Assembly: GCA_022340615.1 (NCBI GenBank)
Contig: JAJDNO010000006.1
Location: 1-41,248 of the forward strand
Reading direction: 5' to 3'
Length of the DNA: 41,248 bases
Origin: Gallionella sp.
GTDB taxonomy: Bacteria > Pseudomonadota > Gammaproteobacteria > Burkholderiales > Gallionellaceae
How positions within the stretch are numbered: position 1 is the first letter of the stretch; each line of letters begins with the position of its first letter. The notes below the pieces were generated by a model that was given only the letters and a program-made list of their open reading frames with translations, was not told the origin of the DNA and searched no databases. This document shows positions 1 to 9,591 of the stretch, one piece after another. The position numbers and the translations under genes were made by a program.

Positions 1-1944
1 AACATCGGCAATGCGTTGCTCGGCAACCGGCAGCTCGACGAGGCCGTCGCAAATTACCGCAGTGCCCTCGAGATCAATCCCGATTATGCCGAGGTGTATT
101 GCAGTCTCGGGGTCGCACTGAAGGAACTCGGGCAATTCGACAGCGCCATTAACAGTTTTAAGAGAGCACTTGAGATCAATCCCAACCTAGTCGAAGGACA
201 TTACAGTATGGGTCTTGCACTGCTAGGCCTCAGAATGTCTGATAATGCAATGGCATGTTTTCAAATAGCGTTGAAGATCAATCCCAACCTGACCGAGGCT
301 CATTACGGAATGGGGCTTGCACTGCAAGACCTCGGTCTGTTTGAAGGAGCGGTGGAGAGCTATCACCGGGCACTGAAGATCCATCCAGATTATGCCGAAG
401 GGTATTGCGGTTTGTGTCTTGCCCAGAAAGAGCTTGGATTGCTTGATGTGGCTCTGGCGAATTGTCGGCGTGCGTTGGAGCTTAAACCCGATTTTGCCGA
501 AGCTCACTGCAATCTGGGTATAATCTTGAACGAATTACACCAGTACGAAAGTGCGGTTTCAAGTTGCCGCAGAGCACTTGAAATCAAACCCGATATGGCA
601 GAAGCACATTGCAATCTAGGGAATTTTCTTAAGAACCTGGGGCAGTTTGATGGTGCTGAGGCGTGCTTTCGGCGGGCACTGGAGATCGATCCCGAACATA
701 CCAATGCGCGTGGTGGCCTGTTATTTACTCTGAATTACACTGTCAGTCATAGTCCTGCCCATTATCTCGATCAGGCGCGCCAGTATGGCCTGATCGTTTC
801 AGCAAAGGTCGGCACACGTTTCACCTCCTGGCAATGTTCAGCGCAACCTGAACGTCTGCGGGTCGGGCTGGTTTCCGGTGATATGCGCAAACATTCTGTG
901 GGACATTTCCTGGAAGGGCTTCTGGCCCATATCGATTCCTCCCGCATCGAGCTGATCGCATACCCGACTTACCATATCGAAGATGAACTCACGGCACGCA
1001 TACGCCCGTATTTCTCGGCATGGCGGCCGCTGTATGGTAATGGCGATGAGGCTGCCGCCCGCCTGATCCACGCCGATGGCGTGCATGTCCTGATCGATGT
1101 CTCCGGCCACACCGGACACAACCGCCTGCCGGTGTTCGCCTGGAAGCCGGCGCCGGTTCAGGTAACCTGGCTGGGATTGCCGACCACAACCGGGGTGGCA
1201 GAAATCGATTATGTGCTGGGTGATGCTTGGTCTATTCCCACAGAATTCGAAAACCAGTTCTCGGAAGCAGTATGGCGCATGCCCGACAGTTACCTGTGCC
1301 TTACCGTTCCCGATTCTCCTGTAACAGTTGCCGCGCTTCCGGCTCGCTCGAACGGTTATGTGACCTTCGGCAGTTTCAACAACCTGACGAAGATGACCGA
1401 TGCGGTGGTGGCAGTATGGGCGCGCATACTCGAGTCGGTGCCAGACTCGCGGTTGTTGCTGAAAACCAGGCAGTTGAATGATCCTGCTACCGTTGCCAAG
1501 ACCCGACAGCGTTTTGTTGCCTGCGGCATTGAACCTGACCGGCTGATACTGAGCGGTACTTTCTCCTCCCGCGATGAGCATCTGGCTACCTACAATAAGG
1601 TGGATATCGCGCTGGATACCTTCCCATATCCCGGCGTCACCACCAGCGCTGAAGCTTTGTGGATGGGTGTGCCGGTGTTAAGCCTGCGCGGAAACCGCTT
1701 CCTTTCGCGCACAGCGGAAAGCATCGCCCGCAACACCGGATTGCCCGACTGGATCGCCGCTGATGAGGATGAATATGTGGCCAAGGCAGTGGCATTCTCG
1801 TCCGATCTTGACATGCTTGCCGCACTGCGCGCTGTCTTGCGCGAACAGGTACTGGCTTCACCGCTGTTCGATGCGCCGCGCTTTGCCCGGAATTTCGAGG
1901 ATGCGCTGTGGGGAATGTGGCAACACTGTCAGGCCCGGCAGTGA
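1..1944 (+). CDS. TPR-containing O-GlcNAc transferase-like glycosyltransferase (5' truncated)
   Basis: The reading frame is open to base 1 and the first codons already read as a TPR helix, so the true start lies upstream of the window. Residues 1 to about 240 are one partial and six full 34-residue tetratricopeptide repeats, each ending in an ALEINP/ALKINP-type motif. From about nt 850 a GT41 (SPINDLY/OGT) catalytic domain follows: a GDMRKHSVGHF segment with the family histidine, GHTGHNRL, GSFNNLTKM, LLLKTRQL with the expected UDP-contacting lysine, and DTFPYPGVTTSAEALWMGVP near the C-terminus. The family transfers a sugar, classically GlcNAc, from a UDP-sugar to Ser/Thr of proteins; bacterial members are cytoplasmic and their substrates are mostly unknown. 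The gene ends 56 bp before the 3' end of tRNA-Thr. The TPR half looks more AT-rich than the catalytic half by eye. Family assignment is firm, substrate unknown. Confidence 0.9.
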   Translation, partial: NIGNALLGNRQLDEAVANYRSALEINPDYAEVYCSLGVALKELGQFDSAINSFKRALEINPNLVEGHYSMGLALLGLRMSDNAMACFQIALKINPNLTEAHYGMGLALQDLGLFEGAVESYHRALKIHPDYAEGYCGLCLAQKELGLLDVALANCRRALELKPDFAEAHCNLGIILNELHQYESAVSSCRRALEIKPDMAEAHCNLGNFLKNLGQFDGAEACFRRALEIDPEHTNARGGLLFTLNYTVSHSPAHYLDQARQYGLIVSAKVGTRFTSWQCSAQPERLRVGLVSGDMRKHSVGHFLEGLLAHIDSSRIELIAYPTYHIEDELTARIRPYFSAWRPLYGNGDEAAARLIHADGVHVLIDVSGHTGHNRLPVFAWKPAPVQVTWLGLPTTTGVAEIDYVLGDAWSIPTEFENQFSEAVWRMPDSYLCLTVPDSPVTVAALPARSNGYVTFGSFNNLTKMTDAVVAVWARILESVPDSRLLLKTRQLNDPATVAKTRQRFVACGIEPDRLILSGTFSSRDEHLATYNKVDIALDTFPYPGVTTSAEALWMGVPVLSLRGNRFLSRTAESIARNTGLPDWIAADEDEYVAKAVAFSSDLDMLAALRAVLREQVLASPLFDAPRFARNFEDALWGMWQHCQARQ

Positions 1945-2000
1945 TTTCAGAAATGACTGCTGTCTTCCAGCCTGAAAGCCAGCGCAATCTCGGTAAAAAT

Positions 2001-2076
2001 TGGTGCCGCTTGTCGGATTCGAACTGACGACCTACCGCTTACAAGGCGGTTGCTCTACCAACTGAGCTAAAGCGGC
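2001..2076 (-). tRNA. tRNA-Thr (anticodon TGT)
   Basis: On the minus strand the 5' acceptor strand GCCGCTT pairs with AAGCGGC, followed by discriminator A (2004) and an encoded CCA (2001-2003). D-arm TAGCTCAGTTGGTAGAGC, T-loop TTCGAAT and the anticodon loop with TGT (2041-2043 on the plus strand as aca) are all canonical; it reads ACA and probably other ACN codons. It is co-oriented with and 36 bp downstream of tRNA-Lys, so both are probably cut from one transcript made from the promoter at 2206-2233. Confidence 0.97.
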
Positions 2077-2112
2077 ATGAAACACGGAGAAAATACAGGC
2101 CCATTTGCAAGA

Positions 2113-2188
2113 TGGTGGGTCGGCCGAGATTCGAACTCGGGACCAACGGATTAAAAGTCCGCTGCTCTACCGGCTGAGCTACCGACCC
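2113..2188 (-). tRNA. tRNA-Lys (anticodon TTT)
   Basis: Minus-strand cloverleaf: acceptor GGGTCGG pairs with CCGACCC, discriminator A at 2116 and encoded CCA at 2113-2115. The anticodon stem GCGGA/TCCGT encloses a loop with TTT, so it reads AAA/AAG. T-arm TTCGAAT is canonical. It is the first gene of a two-tRNA unit with tRNA-Thr, directly behind a strong promoter. Confidence 0.97.
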
Positions 2189-2205
2189 ATCGCAAAGGAG
2201 CGCGA

Positions 2206-2233
2206 ATTATACGGGTATAGCTCTCAGTGTCAA
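2206..2233 (-). promoter_or_regulatory. Sigma-70 promoter of the tRNA-Lys/tRNA-Thr unit
   Basis: Read on the minus strand there is a perfect -35 hexamer TTGACA (2228-2233), a 16-bp spacer and a perfect -10 hexamer TATAAT (2206-2211). The 5' end of mature tRNA-Lys is 17 bp past the -10 box. The DNA just after the -10 (TCGCGCTCC) is GC-rich, the kind of discriminator seen at stable-RNA promoters under stringent control; that regulation is inference. Confidence 0.88.
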
Positions 2234-2263
2234 CGCAAAATACCCTGTGAAAAATTCAAAATT

Positions 2264-2938
2264 TTATGTTAGGCGATACATTGTCGGATCATCCACACCG
2301 GCTGCTGCAAAGCCGGCGCGGCGCAGTCGGCACGCATCGCATACACCGCATGCACGACCCGTTTCATCGGCCTGGTAGCATGAAACCGTCTGCGCAAAAT
2401 CGACGCCCAGCATATTGCCCTGGCGCACGATTTCCGCTTTGCTCATGTTCATCAGCGGCGCATGCACGGTAAGCGTATGACCTTCCACCGCCGCTTTGGT
2501 CGCGAGATTTGCCATGCGTTCAAACGCTTCGACGTAGGCAGGGCGGCAGTCCGGATAACCGGAATAGTCGACTGCATTCACGCCGATGAAAATGTCCTGC
2601 GCATGCAGTACTTCGGCCCACGCCAGGGCCAGCGACATCATGATCGTGTTGCGCGCGGGCACATAAGTCAGCGGAATGCCCTCGCTGGGCTGTTGCGGTA
2701 CCGCGATCTTCTGATCGGTCAGCGAGGACCCTCCGAAGCCTGTCAGATCGATGTTCACCACCCGGTGTTCATGTGCGCCGAGCATATGCGCAACGCGCTG
2801 TGCGGCAGCCAGTTCGGCATGGTGGCGCTGCCCGTAATCCACACTCAATGCGTAACAGTCATAACCCTGCGCGCGCGCCATCGCCAGTACGGTTGCGGAA
2901 TCCATACCGCCGGATAAAAGCACTACTGCACGTTTCAT
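2264..2938 (-). CDS. queC: 7-cyano-7-deazaguanine synthase QueC
   Basis: 224-residue protein, the usual QueC length. It converts 7-carboxy-7-deazaguanine to preQ0 with ammonia and ATP in queuosine tRNA-modification biosynthesis, in the cytoplasm. The N-terminal PP-loop SGGMDS (residues 9-14) binds ATP, and a C-terminal four-cysteine zinc site reads CX8CX2CX2C ([17 protein letters not shown]). The chosen ATG at 2938 gives the standard [11 protein letters not shown] start; it follows the queE stop by one base (TAATATG), indicating translational coupling. It is the last gene of the leftward tol-pal/queE transcription unit. The frame stays open upstream but that part only shadows queE. Confidence 0.96.
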   Translation of the reverse strand: MKRAVVLLSGGMDSATVLAMARAQGYDCYALSVDYGQRHHAELAAAQRVAHMLGAHEHRVVNIDLTGFGGSSLTDQKIAVPQQPSEGIPLTYVPARNTIMMSLALAWAEVLHAQDIFIGVNAVDYSGYPDCRPAYVEAFERMANLATKAAVEGHTLTVHAPLMNMSKAEIVRQGNMLGVDFAQTVSCYQADETGRACGVCDACRLRRAGFAAAGVDDPTMYRLT

Positions 2939-2939
2939 A

Positions 2940-3599
2940 TTAATGCCCCGGAGCGTTGTTCCATAATATTTTATGCAGCTGCAATTGCAGCCTGACCGGC
3001 AAACGGTCGCGCAGTATCCATTCGGCCAGCTGGGTGGCATCCATTTCGCCATGGACCGGCGAAAACAGCACCCTGCACTTTCCGGCAAGCTGGTGTTCCT
3101 GCATGAGCTGTTTTGCCCATTCGTAGTCGTCCTCGTTGCACAGCACGAACTTGATTTCGTCATGCCGTGTCAACAGCGGCAGATTTTCCCAGCGATTCCT
3201 GTCCACTTCACCGGATGCCGGGGTTTTGATGTCCATCACGCGCATTACGCGCGCATCCACCCCGCTGATATCCAGCGCCCCTCCGGTTTCAAGCGATACC
3301 TGATAGCCCGCATCACACAGGGCAGACAGCATGGGCAGACAGTTTTTCTGCGCCAGCGGTTCTCCGCCGGTGACAGTTACATAGGCCGGGCGATATTCCG
3401 CGACCTGCTGGAGAATGTTTTCGAGACTCATGTTTTTCCCGCCGGTGAACGCATAGGCGGTGTCGCAGTAGACACAGCGCAGCGGGCAGCCCGTCAGCCG
3501 GATGAATACCGTCGGCAGGCCGATGCGGCTGGTTTCGCCCTGCATGGAATAGAAAATTTCGCTGACTCGCAGTAGCGAGCCTTTCTGCGCTTGCGGCAT
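2940..3599 (-). CDS. queE: 7-carboxy-7-deazaguanine synthase QueE
   Basis: 219-residue radical SAM enzyme that converts 6-carboxytetrahydropterin to 7-carboxy-7-deazaguanine, the step before QueC. The cysteine motif CPLRCVYC (CX3CX2C), binding the 4Fe-4S cluster, lies near residue 36, and the VTGGEPLAQ stretch is the radical SAM GGE motif. The N-terminal SMQGE segment is typical of QueE. The ATG at 3599 (MPQAQKG) lies six bases past the cpoB stop, supporting one transcript. QueD, which supplies the substrate, is not in this window. The link to tol-pal is a recurrent betaproteobacterial gene order rather than a functional link. Confidence 0.95.
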   Translation of the reverse strand: MPQAQKGSLLRVSEIFYSMQGETSRIGLPTVFIRLTGCPLRCVYCDTAYAFTGGKNMSLENILQQVAEYRPAYVTVTGGEPLAQKNCLPMLSALCDAGYQVSLETGGALDISGVDARVMRVMDIKTPASGEVDRNRWENLPLLTRHDEIKFVLCNEDDYEWAKQLMQEHQLAGKCRVLFSPVHGEMDATQLAEWILRDRLPVRLQLQLHKILWNNAPGH

Positions 3600-3604
3600 A
3601 TTAA

Positions 3605-4366
3605 TTACTTTTTGACGCCCAGCCGCTTCCTGGCCTTGGCGGCAGCTTTGCTGGAAGGATATTTTGCGATGATTTTCTTGTAAACCTTGAGCGACGAAGC
3701 ATTGTGCTTCAGGCCATGCAGGCACTCCGCAATCTTAAACAGCACATCGGGTGTAATCGGCGTATCGGGATAGACCTTGAGCAATCCCTCATAGGTATCC
3801 AGCGCAGCACGATAATTCCTGATTGCATACTGGGCATTGCCCAGATAATAAGTTGCATTTGGGATATGGATCGAATCCGGAAACTTTTTCAGGAACTCCT
3901 GAAATGCCTTGGCCGCATCAGCATGTTTTCCTGCCTCAAACAATCCATAAGCGCGTGCAAACGCATGATCCTCGGAAACCGGAGAGGATGCATTGGCATG
4001 CGCAGGGGTAGATTTTGCTGCTGATGCTGCCGCAACTTTGGCAGCCTGTTCTTCGGATTCGAAATGGCGCACGCGCGTATCCAGATCCACATAAAAATCC
4101 TTCTGGCGCTTTTCGGCTTCCTGCAGGCCGTGCGCTGTTTCCTCATTCTGTCCGCGCAATTTGCGGATATCCGTATTCAATGCATCTATCTGGCTTTGCA
4201 GATCGAGCATGGACCGGGTCTGCTGCTGGACGCTATCCTGCAGCTTTTGCACACGCGCTTCCAGTTCCTTGATCTGTTGACGTGCCTTGTCGTCCTCCAG
4301 AATCCCCGCATTTGCGGGAATAGCCAGACACAGACCCAGCAACAGGAGCGCGCGGTGCATCAGCAT
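3605..4366 (-). CDS. cpoB: Tol-Pal associated periplasmic TPR protein CpoB (YbgF)
   Basis: 253 residues. A Sec signal peptide (MLMHRALLLLGLCLAIPANA) is followed by a coiled coil (about residues 28-105) rich in Lys, Glu and Gln, an Ala/Ser linker, then C-terminal TPRs (YGLFEAGKHADAAKAF, YYLGNAQYAIRNYRAAL, FKIAECLHGLKHN). In Escherichia coli CpoB trimerises through its coiled coil, binds TolA and coordinates PBP1B with outer-membrane constriction at division. It lies 18 bp after pal as the last tol-cluster gene. Two in-frame ATGs (4366 and 4360) are possible starts; neither has a strong Shine-Dalgarno. The architecture matches the family fully. Confidence 0.93.
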   Translation of the reverse strand: MLMHRALLLLGLCLAIPANAGILEDDKARQQIKELEARVQKLQDSVQQQTRSMLDLQSQIDALNTDIRKLRGQNEETAHGLQEAEKRQKDFYVDLDTRVRHFESEEQAAKVAAASAAKSTPAHANASSPVSEDHAFARAYGLFEAGKHADAAKAFQEFLKKFPDSIHIPNATYYLGNAQYAIRNYRAALDTYEGLLKVYPDTPITPDVLFKIAECLHGLKHNASSLKVYKKIIAKYPSSKAAAKARKRLGVKK

Positions 4367-4384
4367 TGTTGCGACTTTGCAGCT

Positions 4385-4879
4385 TTATTGATACTTGATG
4401 TCGCTCCGGCGATTCTGCTTCCAGCATGCCTCATCATGTTCGGTGCATACCGGCTTTTCTTCACCATAGCTGACAGTTTCGATCTGGCTGGCCTTCGCAC
4501 CGCTCAGAATCAGCATTTGCTTCACGCTGTCTGCACGGCGTTGTCCAAGAGCCAGGTTGTACTCGTTGCTGCCGCGTTCGTCACAGTTGCCTTCCACGCG
4601 TACTTTGCGGTCAGGATGCTCGCTCAGGTATTTCCCGTGTGCTTCGACAATAGGCTTGTCGTCAGCCTGTACGGCGGAAACATCGAACGGGAAATACACG
4701 CTGCGCTTGGCCAGTATGCTGGTCGGGTCGTTCAGCGGATCAACGGCAACAGCCGGAGCAGGTGCAGGAGCCGGTGTTTCAACTACTGGAGCTGGTGCAG
4801 CCTCTGGTTCTTTCGGTTTTTCGCTGGCACACGCAACCAGCAAATTTGCCAGAACAATACTGATAAGGATTTTATTCAT
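4385..4879 (-). CDS. pal: Peptidoglycan-associated lipoprotein Pal
   Basis: 164 residues. A lipoprotein signal ends in the lipobox LVAC (Cys16), followed by a Pro/Ala/Val-rich linker of about 30 residues and an OmpA-like domain (about 55-164). Hallmarks are YFPFDVSAV, VEGNCDERGSNEYNLALGQRRA and a terminal NRRSDI, the residues that bind meso-diaminopimelate of peptidoglycan. Pal anchors the outer membrane to the wall and is the TolB partner. It sits 25 bp downstream of tolB. The two extra cysteines near the C-terminus (CTEHDEAC) are often seen in proteobacterial Pal and may form a disulfide. Confidence 0.97.
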   Translation of the reverse strand: MNKILISIVLANLLVACASEKPKEPEAAPAPVVETPAPAPAPAVAVDPLNDPTSILAKRSVYFPFDVSAVQADDKPIVEAHGKYLSEHPDRKVRVEGNCDERGSNEYNLALGQRRADSVKQMLILSGAKASQIETVSYGEEKPVCTEHDEACWKQNRRSDIKYQ

Positions 4880-4904
4880 CGGTTATTCTCCTTCGTAGTA
4901 AAAA

Positions 4905-6173
4905 TTAAAGATGTGGCCCCCACACCGGTTCGCGGGCATCACCGCTTTGCGTGAACATATGTTCCTGCACACGACCATCGCTGGATACGGTTGCTAATAT
5001 ACCACGACCGCGCGCTTCACTGGCAAATAGGATAAGTTTGCCGTTAGGTGCAAAACTGGGATTTTTCTCCCAGCCGCCCTGGGTCAGAATTTCCACCTGT
5101 CCGCTCAGGAAGTCCTGTGTTGCGATATAGAATTTCCCGCCAATGAAATGCGTATACACGAAGCCTTTGCCATCGGGACTGAAGTGCGGAGAGAAATTGT
5201 TTCCGTCGCCGAATGTCAGCCGTTGCGCCGGACCGCCCGACACCAGCAGGCTGTATATCTGCGGACTTCCGCCGCGATCAGAGGTGAACAGCAACGTTTG
5301 TCCGTCCGGAGAGAAATTCGGCTCTGTATCGATCGTACCGCTGAACGTGATGCGCCGCAATCCGCTGCCGTCCGGTTTGACCAGGTAAAGCTGCGTACTG
5401 CCGTCGCGTGCCAGCGCGATGGCAAGCTGCTTCCCATCCGGCGACCAGGCCGGCGCGCTGTTGCTGCCGCGGAAATTTGCCAGCACCACTCGCTTGCGGG
5501 TATACAGCGATTGCACATACACCACTGCGTGCCCGGTTTCAAAGCTCACATAGGCAAGATGGCTGCCGTCCGGCGACCAGGCCGGAGACATGATAGGCTC
5601 GCTTTGCTCGAGCACACTTTGTTCGTTATAGCCGTCGCTATCCGCAACAATCAGGTTGTAATGCTTTTTGCTCTCCCGGTTTACATAGGCAATGCGCGTG
5701 CTGAAAACGCCCTGGTCACCGGTCAGTTTTTCATAGATCAGGTCCGCAATGCGATGGGCAACCGCACGCATCTGGCTGGCATTCGCCGAGACCGATTGAC
5801 CGACCAATTGCGCCTGTTTGACCACATCCAGCAATCTGAATTTGGCCTCGATGCGGCCGTTTGGCTGTACCGCAACGGTTCCAATCACCAATGCATCGGC
5901 GCCGCGCACCTGCCAGTCGGGATAGCTGACTTCCTCGATCTCATGAGGTGATTTGCCGATCGGGTCGATAAGCCGGAACAGCCCAGTGCGCTGCAGGTCG
6001 CTTACGATCACCGTGTTGATCGCCAGCGACAGATTCTGGTCGCCGCCGAACGGCACGATCGCCACCGGTGTCTGGTGTTCTCCGGCGCCGATAATTTCAA
6101 TGCTCAATGCTGCGCCGGCGGTTGATGCCTGGGCCAGCAACAGCATTCCAACCAGTACATTCCAGATTTTCAT
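4905..6173 (-). CDS. tolB: Tol-Pal system periplasmic protein TolB
   Basis: 422 residues from the preferred ATG at 6173. A signal peptide (MKIWNVLVGMLLLAQAS...) is followed by the TolB N-terminal alpha/beta domain (to about 165), then a six-bladed beta-propeller with repeated SPDG blades: WSPDGSHLAYV, WSPDGKQLAIA, FSPDGQTLLFT, FSPDGKGFVYT and a divergent FAPNGKLILFA. TolB shuttles in the periplasm between Pal and TolA. A GTG four codons upstream (6185) is in frame, but the AGGGG ribosome site overlaps it, whereas it is properly spaced for the ATG. tolA ends 17 bp upstream. Confidence 0.96.
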   Translation of the reverse strand: MKIWNVLVGMLLLAQASTAGAALSIEIIGAGEHQTPVAIVPFGGDQNLSLAINTVIVSDLQRTGLFRLIDPIGKSPHEIEEVSYPDWQVRGADALVIGTVAVQPNGRIEAKFRLLDVVKQAQLVGQSVSANASQMRAVAHRIADLIYEKLTGDQGVFSTRIAYVNRESKKHYNLIVADSDGYNEQSVLEQSEPIMSPAWSPDGSHLAYVSFETGHAVVYVQSLYTRKRVVLANFRGSNSAPAWSPDGKQLAIALARDGSTQLYLVKPDGSGLRRITFSGTIDTEPNFSPDGQTLLFTSDRGGSPQIYSLLVSGGPAQRLTFGDGNNFSPHFSPDGKGFVYTHFIGGKFYIATQDFLSGQVEILTQGGWEKNPSFAPNGKLILFASEARGRGILATVSSDGRVQEHMFTQSGDAREPVWGPHL

Positions 6174-6190
6174 CGCGATAGACACCCCTG

Positions 6191-6937
6191 TTATTCGGTT
6201 GGCTTGAATTTCAGATCCAATTTACGAAAATGATTGAACAAAGTCACGTCCGGCGGAACCGGCAGCGGATCGGATTTCAGTATCGCCCGCTCCACCGCAC
6301 TATCGTAGGCTTCATTACCGCTGGATTTTACCCGTTCCGCACTCAGCACCGAGCCGCCCGGCAGCAGCGTAACCATGAATTCGGCACGTGCATCCTTGGG
6401 CACATTTGGCGGCATGAAGATATTGCGGCGTATCTTGGCCTGGATTTTGGCCTGGTACTCGTCCACGATCTGGCCTATCGCCGCAGCCTGAGCTGCCTGC
6501 CTCGCCTGCTCCGCCTTCTGCAACGCAGCCTGTTGCTCAGCCATGCGTATTGCTTTCTCGCTCAACTTGGGTGCTTTTGCCTTTTCGGGTCTGCGCTTGA
6601 CCACCTTGGCAGCCTGCTGCACGGGCTTCTTATGTTCAGGTTCGGGTGCTTGCGGTGGTACCGGAACGGGTTTCTTTTTTTCCGGAATCACAATATCGGG
6701 TTGCGGTATTTTTTCCGGATGAGGCGGCGCGATTGCCTCGATCCTGGGCGCGGCTGCCGGTGCAACAGTATCATCCGGCAAACTCGACCATAACTGCACG
6801 CTCATAGTTGCTGGCAGGTAGGCCTGGCGGTTCCAATTCAGGCCGAAATACAGCAGTGCGAAAAACAGGCTGTGCACCGCGAACGCCAGAATGCCGGCCG
6901 AAACCCTATGAGGTTCGTGATGGACTGTTGAACTCAT
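6191..6937 (-). CDS. tolA: Tol-Pal system protein TolA
   Basis: 248 residues, shorter than enterobacterial TolA but normal for this group. One N-terminal membrane helix (about 13-33) contains the SHxxLS-like segment HSLFFALLY that contacts TolQR. A Pro/Lys-rich stretch and an Ala/Lys/Gln coiled coil (about 110-155) span the periplasm. The C-terminal TonB/TolA domain has the GSVLSAERVKSSGNEAYDSAVERAI signature. TolA transmits proton-motive-force energy from TolQR to TolB/Pal at the division site. Its ATG overlaps the tolR stop by 4 bp (ATGA), indicating coupling. Confidence 0.94.
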   Translation of the reverse strand: MSSTVHHEPHRVSAGILAFAVHSLFFALLYFGLNWNRQAYLPATMSVQLWSSLPDDTVAPAAAPRIEAIAPPHPEKIPQPDIVIPEKKKPVPVPPQAPEPEHKKPVQQAAKVVKRRPEKAKAPKLSEKAIRMAEQQAALQKAEQARQAAQAAAIGQIVDEYQAKIQAKIRRNIFMPPNVPKDARAEFMVTLLPGGSVLSAERVKSSGNEAYDSAVERAILKSDPLPVPPDVTLFNHFRKLDLKFKPTE

Positions 6938-7356
6938 TTTCCTACTTGCGTCAACAAACCGACTTTCTGGATATGCTGCTGTTGCAGCACATCCATCACA
7001 TTCACGACTTCTTCGTAACGCACATTCCTGTCTGCGGAAATTACCACCGCCTGGTCCGACCTGCTCGCCTGTCTGGCTTTCAGTATTGCAACCAGTTCTT
7101 CCCTGGACACCCGGCTTTCCAGGCCGCCCCGGGCGTGATCGCGCAATGCAAGTGTATGATCCTTCCTGATGATGACTTCCAGCGGGGCAAGTGAAGGGGC
7201 GCGTGAACTGGACACGCTGGGCAGATCGATCTGACCGGGATTCATCAGTGGCGCAGTCACCATGAAGATCACCAGCAGCACCAGCATCACGTCGATATAC
7301 GGAACGACGTTGATCTCGTTCATCAAACGATTTTCGTTTCTGCGGTTAGATCTCAC
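6934..7356 (-). CDS. tolR: Tol-Pal system protein TolR (ExbD family)
   Basis: 140 residues. A single N-terminal membrane helix carries the essential proton-path aspartate (Asp22 in PYIDVMLVLLVIFMV), followed by a periplasmic domain ending in VNVMDVLQQQHIQKVGLLTQ, the ExbD/TolR signature. With TolQ it forms the proton-driven stator that energises TolA. The NEINVVPYIDVMLVLL block is highly conserved in TolR. tolQ ends 39 bp upstream and the stop overlaps the tolA start. Confidence 0.97.
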   Translation of the reverse strand: MRSNRRNENRLMNEINVVPYIDVMLVLLVIFMVTAPLMNPGQIDLPSVSSSRAPSLAPLEVIIRKDHTLALRDHARGGLESRVSREELVAILKARQASRSDQAVVISADRNVRYEEVVNVMDVLQQQHIQKVGLLTQVGK

Positions 7357-7395
7357 AATAACCTCTAAAACTCAGCAGCAGGATTGTCTCGATGT

Positions 7396-8073
7396 TCATG
7401 GCTGGCGCTGCAAGACGTTGGAAAACTCCTCGGTAAAACTGTCGAAGCGCGTGGAGAGGCGATTGATCGCATGCGCGTAGCGGTTGTAGGCCACCACGGC
7501 AGGAATCGCCGCAAACAGGCCCATCGCGGTCGCAACCAGTGCTTCGGCGATGCCGGGCGCGACGTGGGCCAGGGTTGCCTGGCCCACATTTGCGAGGCCT
7601 CGAAATGCATTCATGATGCCCCACACCGTACCGAACAGACCGACATAAGGACTGACTGATCCGACCGAAGCCAGAAATGCCAGATGCGATTCAAGCCTGT
7701 CCATCTCGCGCTGGTAAGTCGCGCGCATCGCGCGGCGCGTGCCGTCCATCACCGCACTGGCCTCCACTCCATGCTGCTTTTTCAGCTTCACGAACTCGAC
7801 AAAACCTGCAACAAATATGCGTTCCAGTGCGCCGTGATTGCTCCGCGCACTGCTGTTAGCGTATTTATAAAGCTCGTTCAGATTCTGGTTATGCCAGAAT
7901 GCATCCTCGAATTCCTCGGTCAGGCTTATTTCGTCTCGGATGGTGAACATCTTCAAAAAAATATACCACCACGACATCAACGAAACCAGCAGCAGCAATC
8001 CCAGCACCAATTGCACCAGCACACTGGCGTTGGTGACCAGATGTATAAACGACAAATCCTGCGTCACTTCCAT
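7396..8073 (-). CDS. tolQ: Tol-Pal system protein TolQ (ExbB/MotA family)
   Basis: 225 residues with three predicted membrane helices: about 18-38 (VLVQLVLGLLLLVSLMSWW), about 135-155 (SVGSVSPYVGLFGTVWGIM) and about 170-192 (EALVATAMGLFAAIPAVVAYN). The MotA/TolQ/ExbB signatures VGLFGTVWGIM and ATAMGLFAAIPAV are intact. It forms the inner-membrane proton channel with TolR. It follows the ybgC thioesterase by 14 bp, the classical ybgC-tolQRAB-pal-cpoB order. Confidence 0.97.
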   Translation of the reverse strand: MEVTQDLSFIHLVTNASVLVQLVLGLLLLVSLMSWWYIFLKMFTIRDEISLTEEFEDAFWHNQNLNELYKYANSSARSNHGALERIFVAGFVEFVKLKKQHGVEASAVMDGTRRAMRATYQREMDRLESHLAFLASVGSVSPYVGLFGTVWGIMNAFRGLANVGQATLAHVAPGIAEALVATAMGLFAAIPAVVAYNRYAHAINRLSTRFDSFTEEFSNVLQRQP

Positions 8074-8087
8074 TTCAACGGTTCCCC

Positions 8088-8495
8088 CTAAGACTGCAAC
8101 TTTTTACGCAATACTTCCGGCACGCTGACCGGCTTGAAATTTTCCACCGACACACAGGCCAGGTGCACTTCGGCCTCGGTCAGCAATTCGTCGCCGCGCA
8201 GCACCGTTTGCAGCAGCGTGAGGCGACTGCGGCCGATATCCTTCAGCAGCACTGTCACCTCCAGCGCATCATCCAGCAGCGCGGGCTTGAGATAATCCAG
8301 TTTCATCGAACGCACCACGAAAACCGCGCCGAATTCCTTCATCAATCCGGCGTTGCTGTAGCCGTGGGAGCGCAGCCACTCAGTCCGCGCCCGCTCCATA
8401 AAGTTCAGATAGTTGGCGTGGTAGACCACCCCGCCTGCATCGGTGTCCTGGAAGTAAACGCGGACCGGCAGTGAAAAAACCTTGCTCTTGGTCAT
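8088..8495 (-). CDS. ybgC: Tol-Pal associated acyl-CoA thioesterase YbgC
   Basis: 135 residues, hot-dog fold. The segment YFQDTDAGGVVYHANYLNFMERARTEW carries the 4HBT/YbgC signature with the catalytic Asp in DTDAGG. YbgC hydrolyses short-chain or phospholipid-related acyl-CoA/ACP thioesters and is linked to tol-pal across proteobacteria. The ATG at 8495 (MTKSKVF) comes one base after the ruvB stop (TGATATG), so translation is probably coupled. The frame is open 11 codons farther but that part overlaps ruvB. Confidence 0.94.
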   Translation of the reverse strand: MTKSKVFSLPVRVYFQDTDAGGVVYHANYLNFMERARTEWLRSHGYSNAGLMKEFGAVFVVRSMKLDYLKPALLDDALEVTVLLKDIGRSRLTLLQTVLRGDELLTEAEVHLACVSVENFKPVSVPEVLRKKLQS

Positions 8496-8496
8496 A

Positions 8497-9591
<1,095 letters not shown>

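Noticed and set aside
1-720. Regular 102-bp repeat at DNA level
   Set aside because: The periodicity is explained by the 34-residue TPR units; the DNA copies are diverged and need no repeat element.
1960-2000. Attachment-site repeat of the tRNA-Thr 3' end
   Set aside because: No second copy of the tRNA 3' sequence and no integrase are visible in the window.
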